Shown here: one piece after another, positions 60,629 to 64,000 of the stretch
Numbering within the stretch: position 1 is the first letter of the stretch
Layout: every line of letters begins with the position of its first letter
Assembly (NCBI GenBank): GCA_019155205.2
Contig: JAHNZQ020003148.1
Span: 176,469-240,468 of the forward strand
Direction of reading: 5' to 3'
Length of the DNA: 64,000 nt
DNA from: Gracilaria vermiculophylla
Taxonomy: Eukaryota > Rhodophyta > Florideophyceae > Gracilariales > Gracilariaceae
Notes under the pieces: model-generated
What the model was told of the DNA's origin: nothing
The model's database searches: none
What the model saw: the letters and a program-made list of their open reading frames with translations, nothing else
Position numbers and translations under genes: made by a program

Positions 60629-63010
60629 TCACTCGCTGGCGCCATCGCGCGCCGCCAGCGGCGAGAACAGGCTGGCGGCCATGGTGCGCAGCCCGTAGCC
60701 GCCGCGCACCTCGGCGTCGAAGTACGGCACCTCCGTGAGCGCTATGTCCAGGTCCCCCCCCACGGAGCGCAGCTGCTCCACGCACCGGCTCTGATCCGCC
60801 ATGATGCGCCGCACAAATGCCTCCGCCGCCGCCTCGCCGATCACCTGGTTGATGATCACGTTCTTCACGCACACCTCATCGCGGCGCAGCGACTGCACCA
60901 GCCGCTCGCTCTCCGCCATCGCCAGCCCCGTCGGCACCGTCACCAGCGCAAACTGCGTGTGCTGCTTGTCGCGCACCAGCGCCCGCAGCTGCTCCATGTT
61001 CTCCCGCAACCGCTGAATGTTGCTGGCCGCGCGCTCCACCACGTCCTCCCGGTTGTCCTTGCGCCCCAGCACGCTCCTCACCCGGTCGATCGCCGAGTCC
61101 AGCCGCCTCTTCAGCCGGATCACCTTGCCCAGGAACTTGTCCACAAACTCCGGGAACGCCAGCAGCCTCAGCGTGTGGCCCGTGGGCGCCGTGTCCACCA
61201 CCACGCGGTCAAAGTCGCCAAACTTGACCAGCTCCATCACCTGCGTCAGCGCCACCAGCTCGTCGATGCCCGGCGGCGCGTTGTCCAGCAGCCCGGCAAA
61301 CTCCTCTAGCCCGAGCTTCCTGGCAATGTCCACGCCGGCGCCGCGCCGGCCCTCGGCCACAAACTCGCCGGCGAGCTTCTGGAACTCCTTGATGGCGCCC
61401 TCCGTGTCGATCTCCATGGCGAACAGCTCGCCACGCGCGTCGTCCACGCGCACGGGCGCCCCGCCGTGCAGCGCCACCTGCAGCGCGTCTGCCAGCGAGT
61501 GCGCCGGGTCGGTCGACAGCACCAGCGTCTTGAAGCCGTCGGCGGCCAGCTTGACGCCCAGCGCCGCGCTGATGCTTGTCTTGCCCACGCCGCCCTTGCC
61601 GCCCACAAACACAAACTGCGACTCGGCGCCGTTGTCGGCGCGCGCCTCGTCGTCGAACAGCGCGCCGTAGCTGCGCGTGCGGCCGCGCTTGAAGGCGGCG
61701 TCGGCCAGCGCCGACAGCCCGTACACGCCGCGCACCTCCGTGTCGAAGCGCGGCACCAGCGTGACGGCGAGCCCAAACTCGTCCGCAATGCGCTCGGTGG
61801 CAAACGCAATCTCGCGCGTCTGCCCCTTTCGCAGCTGCGTGAGGTAGGCGCGCACGGTGCGCGCGTCGCCCGGCGGCAGGATTTGGTTGACGACGACGTG
61901 GCGCACCCAGATGCCGTCGTCCCACAGGTGGCGGATGAGTCTCTTGCTCTCCTCGACGGCCAGCACGGTGGCGATGGTGACGACGACAAACTCGGTGCGC
62001 GCCGGGTCGCGGAACAGTTCGCTGAGCTGCACCATCTTTTGGCGGTACGCCTGTATTCTGGCGGCGGCGTTGGTGAGCGCGGCGTTGAGGTCGGTCTTCT
62101 TGCCGACAAACATGTTGGCGACGGTGCCCAGCATGGCGCGCGCGCCGTACAGCTTCTCGCGCAGCGCCAGCGCCTGCTGCAGAAACTTGTCCAGAAAGTC
62201 CGGGAAGGCGAGGAAGCGGAGGGTGTGGCCGGTGGGGGCGGTGTCGATGACGATGCGGTCAAAGGCGAATTGCGGGCGCGACTGCACGAGTTCGAGGACG
62301 CTGACGAGCGCCAGCAGCTCGTCGGCGCCGGGCGGGATGGTGTCCAGCACGGCGGAGAAGTCGGCGAGGCCGAGCTTGGCGGCCAGGGTGCGCCACGCCT
62401 GGTCGGCGTCGTCGGAGTGGTCGTTGAGGGTGGCCAACAGGGCGCGGAACTGGGCGACGGCGGCCGAGGTGTCGACCTCGACGGCGTGCAGCGCCAGGTG
62501 CGGGAGCGGGACGATGTCGCCGGACGACAGGTCGACGCGCAGGGCGTCGCCAAGTGAGTGGGCTGGGTCGGTAGACAGGACGAGGGTGGAGAGGCCGGCG
62601 GAGGCAAAATGGACGGCGAGGGCGGCGGCGGTGGTGGTCTTGCCGACGCCGCCCTTGCCGCCGACGAAGATGAAGCGCGGCGTGGACGAGGCGGCCAGCA
62701 GGTTGTCGAGCGGGCGCGGCGACGCGGCGGCGGTCACCAGACTGGGGGCAGCGGCGGCGGCGGCGGCGGCAGCAGAACCAGCGGCGGCAGCGGAACCAGC
62801 AGCGGCGGCGTCAGCCGAAGCGCGCGCGGCGTGGGTGGCGGTGGTGCATGGGAGGTGCGGGGCGCGCGGGCGGGGGCGGCGGGTGGGGGCGGCGGGCGGC
62901 GGCAGGCGGCGGGCGCGGCGCAGGCGGGGCGGGGACGCAGGGGGGTAGAGTGGGAGCGGGGCGATGAAGGCGGCCGTGGGGGGGGCGGCGGCGGCGACAG
63001 CAGGTGGCAT
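60629..63010 (-). CDS. GET3B: Double-length GET3-type ATPase, plastid type
   Basis: 793 residues. The first about 105 are Ala/Pro/Arg-rich without acidic residues until D67, the look of a plastid transit peptide. Half 1: FIFVGGKGGVGKTTTAAALA (P-loop 117-126), STDPAHSLGDAL, DTAPTGHTLRFLAFPDF, VNQILPPGDARTVRAYL. Half 2: FVFVGGKGGVGKTSISAALG (P-loop about 466-475), STDPAHSLADAL, DTAPTGHTLRLLAFPEF, INQVIGEAAAEAFVRRI. STDPAHSL and the RGVYGL/RGGYGL endings match the plastid/cyanobacterial GET3B clade and not the cytosolic type. Neither half has a CxxC zinc motif. Plastid GET3B is thought to help insert tail-anchored proteins into thylakoids, with SECE1 as a candidate client. A tandem fusion of two such units is unusual. 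GC composition follows its neighbours. Confidence 0.92.
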   Translation of the reverse strand: MPPAVAAAAPPTAAFIAPLPLYPPASPPRLRRARRLPPPAAPTRRPRPRAPHLPCTTATHAARASADAAAAGSAAAAGSAAAAAAAAAPSLVTAAASPRPLDNLLAASSTPRFIFVGGKGGVGKTTTAAALAVHFASAGLSTLVLSTDPAHSLGDALRVDLSSGDIVPLPHLALHAVEVDTSAAVAQFRALLATLNDHSDDADQAWRTLAAKLGLADFSAVLDTIPPGADELLALVSVLELVQSRPQFAFDRIVIDTAPTGHTLRFLAFPDFLDKFLQQALALREKLYGARAMLGTVANMFVGKKTDLNAALTNAAARIQAYRQKMVQLSELFRDPARTEFVVVTIATVLAVEESKRLIRHLWDDGIWVRHVVVNQILPPGDARTVRAYLTQLRKGQTREIAFATERIADEFGLAVTLVPRFDTEVRGVYGLSALADAAFKRGRTRSYGALFDDEARADNGAESQFVFVGGKGGVGKTSISAALGVKLAADGFKTLVLSTDPAHSLADALQVALHGGAPVRVDDARGELFAMEIDTEGAIKEFQKLAGEFVAEGRRGAGVDIARKLGLEEFAGLLDNAPPGIDELVALTQVMELVKFGDFDRVVVDTAPTGHTLRLLAFPEFVDKFLGKVIRLKRRLDSAIDRVRSVLGRKDNREDVVERAASNIQRLRENMEQLRALVRDKQHTQFALVTVPTGLAMAESERLVQSLRRDEVCVKNVIINQVIGEAAAEAFVRRIMADQSRCVEQLRSVGGDLDIALTEVPYFDAEVRGGYGLRTMAASLFSPLAARDGASE
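62747..62817 (+). repeat. GCG/GCA tract coding for polyalanine
   Basis: Runs of gcggcg encode Ala stretches in the leader of the plastid-type GET3 on the minus strand (residues about 65-88). Confidence 0.85.
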
Positions 63011-63035
63011 GACGGGGGCGGGCGTGGAAGGCGAC

Positions 63036-63076
<41 letters not shown>

Positions 63077-63202
63077 CGGCGGTGGTGGGTGTGGAAGGCG
63101 GCGGCGGTGGTGGGTGTGGAAGGCAGCGACGGTGGTGGGTGTGGAAGGCAGCGACGAGAGGTGGTAAAAGGGGAGGGGGGGAGCAATTTTAGTTTTACGG
63201 GG
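63011..63202. repeat. GGC tract and GGTGGTGGGTGTGGAAGGC minisatellite
   Basis: A pure ggc run at about 63039-63090 is followed by three copies of ggtggtgggtgtggaaggc with spacers (63091-63150). It separates GET3B and uL18m and keeps all frames open. Confidence 0.9.
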
Positions 63203-63610
63203 TCAGGAGCGGCGCAGCGGGGGGGGGGTGGGCATTTGCAGCGGCGGGGGGCGGCGCGTACGCACTCCGCCGTCGCGCACGGCGTCCACAAAGGCCTTGA
63301 TCTTGCCGTGGTAGCGACCCGGCGGCGCCCACAGCACGTCGGCCACGCCGGCGGCGGCGGCGCGGCGCGCAAACAGCTCGCCGACGGCGCGCGCGGCGGC
63401 CACGGACGCCGTGGCGTAGCGGCCAGCCGGCGGCGGCGCGGCAGCGGTGGCGCGCAGCGCGGCGCGCACGCACGGCTCCGTCGAGTGCGCCGCCACCACG
63501 ACGCGGCCGGCGCCGCGGTCCACCAGCTGCGCGTGCACATGGCGGTTGGTCAGCCGCAGCAGCAGCCGCAGCGCGTCCGCGTCGCTGCGCCGCATGCGCA
63601 CGCGCCCCAT
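63203..63610 (-). CDS. Ribosomal protein uL18, bacterial type, probably mitochondrial
   Basis: 135 residues from the ATG of MGRVRMRRSDADALRLLL. Matches the L18p fold: LRLTNRHVHAQLVDRGAGRV (5S rRNA-binding strand region), then AARAVGELFARRAAAAGVAD, then APPGRYHGKIKAFVDAVRDG (family: Y-H-G-R-V-K-A-L-A-D-x-A-R-x-x-G). uL18 binds 5S rRNA in the large subunit. In red algae rpl18 is usually kept in the plastid genome, so a nuclear copy is more likely mitochondrial; this is inference. The N-terminus is short and basic. A 15-residue Pro-rich tail follows the domain and may depend on the local repeat. Confidence 0.82.
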   Translation of the reverse strand: MGRVRMRRSDADALRLLLRLTNRHVHAQLVDRGAGRVVVAAHSTEPCVRAALRATAAAPPPAGRYATASVAAARAVGELFARRAAAAGVADVLWAPPGRYHGKIKAFVDAVRDGGVRTRRPPPLQMPTPPPLRRS

Positions 63611-64000
63611 CGCGTCGTTCGCCGCCCTCTACTCCCCCCGCAGCCTCCGTAGCCGCCGTCCCCCCGCGCGGGCCTATCGCCCACACAGGCTCCCCCCGCC
63701 CCCGCCAGCGCCCCCGCACACCGCCACGCCGCCACGCCGCCACGATTTTCGAGCGCGCGCACCACGCAGACCCGTGGCCACGTGCCACCGCGATTGGTGG
63801 TGCGACGTGGTCACGTCCTCCACGTCGGTGTCTATACCACGTGTGTCACGTCGCACACGTGCCGGCCGCCGCGCCGCCGCCGCCGCCGCTGCCGCCGCCC
63901 CCCCTCCGCGGCGGCGGCAGCTTGTGGTGGCGCGGGCGGTGCAGAGGCAGAGGCAGACAGTGGGCTGCACGCGGCGTACGGCGGCGACCGGCGGGGTGCA
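63611..64000. promoter_or_regulatory. uL18m upstream region with CACGTG/ACGTG cluster
   Basis: Holds an inverted CCAAT (attgg at 63793-63797, about 185 bp upstream of the ATG). It also has many acgtg and cacgtg motifs between 63778 and 63862, and an inverted repeat gtgcgacgtg (63800-63809) with cacgtcgcac (63847-63856). No further gene could be read to the window end. Confidence 0.4.

Noticed and set aside
61466..63652. 363- and 364-codon plus-strand frames opposite GET3B and uL18m
   Set aside because: Composition-driven antisense openness; the minus strand carries the conserved motifs.

Overview
This window is nuclear DNA of a photosynthetic eukaryote with very few introns, most likely a unicellular red alga of the Porphyridium type. 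That placement is an inference. It rests on long uninterrupted genes for plainly eukaryotic proteins (Leo1, an FG nucleoporin, an ESCRT-III subunit, eukaryotic CDP-DAG synthase), a single convincing spliceosomal intron, two proteins with plastid-transit-like leaders, and a glucan phosphorylase with no leader, as expected if storage glucan lies outside the plastid. Nothing resembles a bacterial operon.

The left part (1 to about 14 kb) is a graveyard of transposons. It holds a gag-like ORF broken by a TIR-bearing insertion (1-1390), a decayed Ty3/gypsy pol on the minus strand (5391-7442), a Tc1/mariner element whose two ends and TA target duplication can still be read (7834-9032), a nearly intact PIF/Harbinger pair of transposase and Myb/SANT ORF (9472-11600), and a pogo/Jerky-like transposase frameshifted by a 35-bp tandem duplication (12059-13596). 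Two 100-N assembly gaps lie in this repeat territory. A tRNA-Ser(AGA) follows at 14.5 kb and a small polyQ protein at 15.4 kb.

The middle (18.8-41 kb) is gene-bearing: a full-length ABCB transporter with one 103-bp intron, a 17-bp minisatellite, alpha-glucan phosphorylase, a HEAT-repeat protein, ArsH with a mitochondrial-looking leader, a double-length GET3/ArsA ATPase, and Leo1 of the PAF1 complex ending 58 bp from it tail to tail. Long AT-richer gaps separate several of these.

The right part (41-64 kb) is denser and becomes strongly GC-rich. A divergent pair of very large low-complexity nuclear proteins shares a 582-bp promoter region; one is a basket nucleoporin of the Nup153/Nup1/Nup136 type. 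Then come CDP-DAG synthase, a two-helix predicted thylakoid protein, G6PD, tRNA-Asn(GTT), a SURF4-like cargo receptor, CHMP1, a second double-length GET3 with a plastid-type leader, and a mitochondrial-type ribosomal protein uL18.

The most striking point is that one window carries two separate two-domain (ArsA-style) GET3 genes, one apparently cytosolic and one apparently plastid-targeted. Eukaryotic GET3 is normally a single-domain homodimer.
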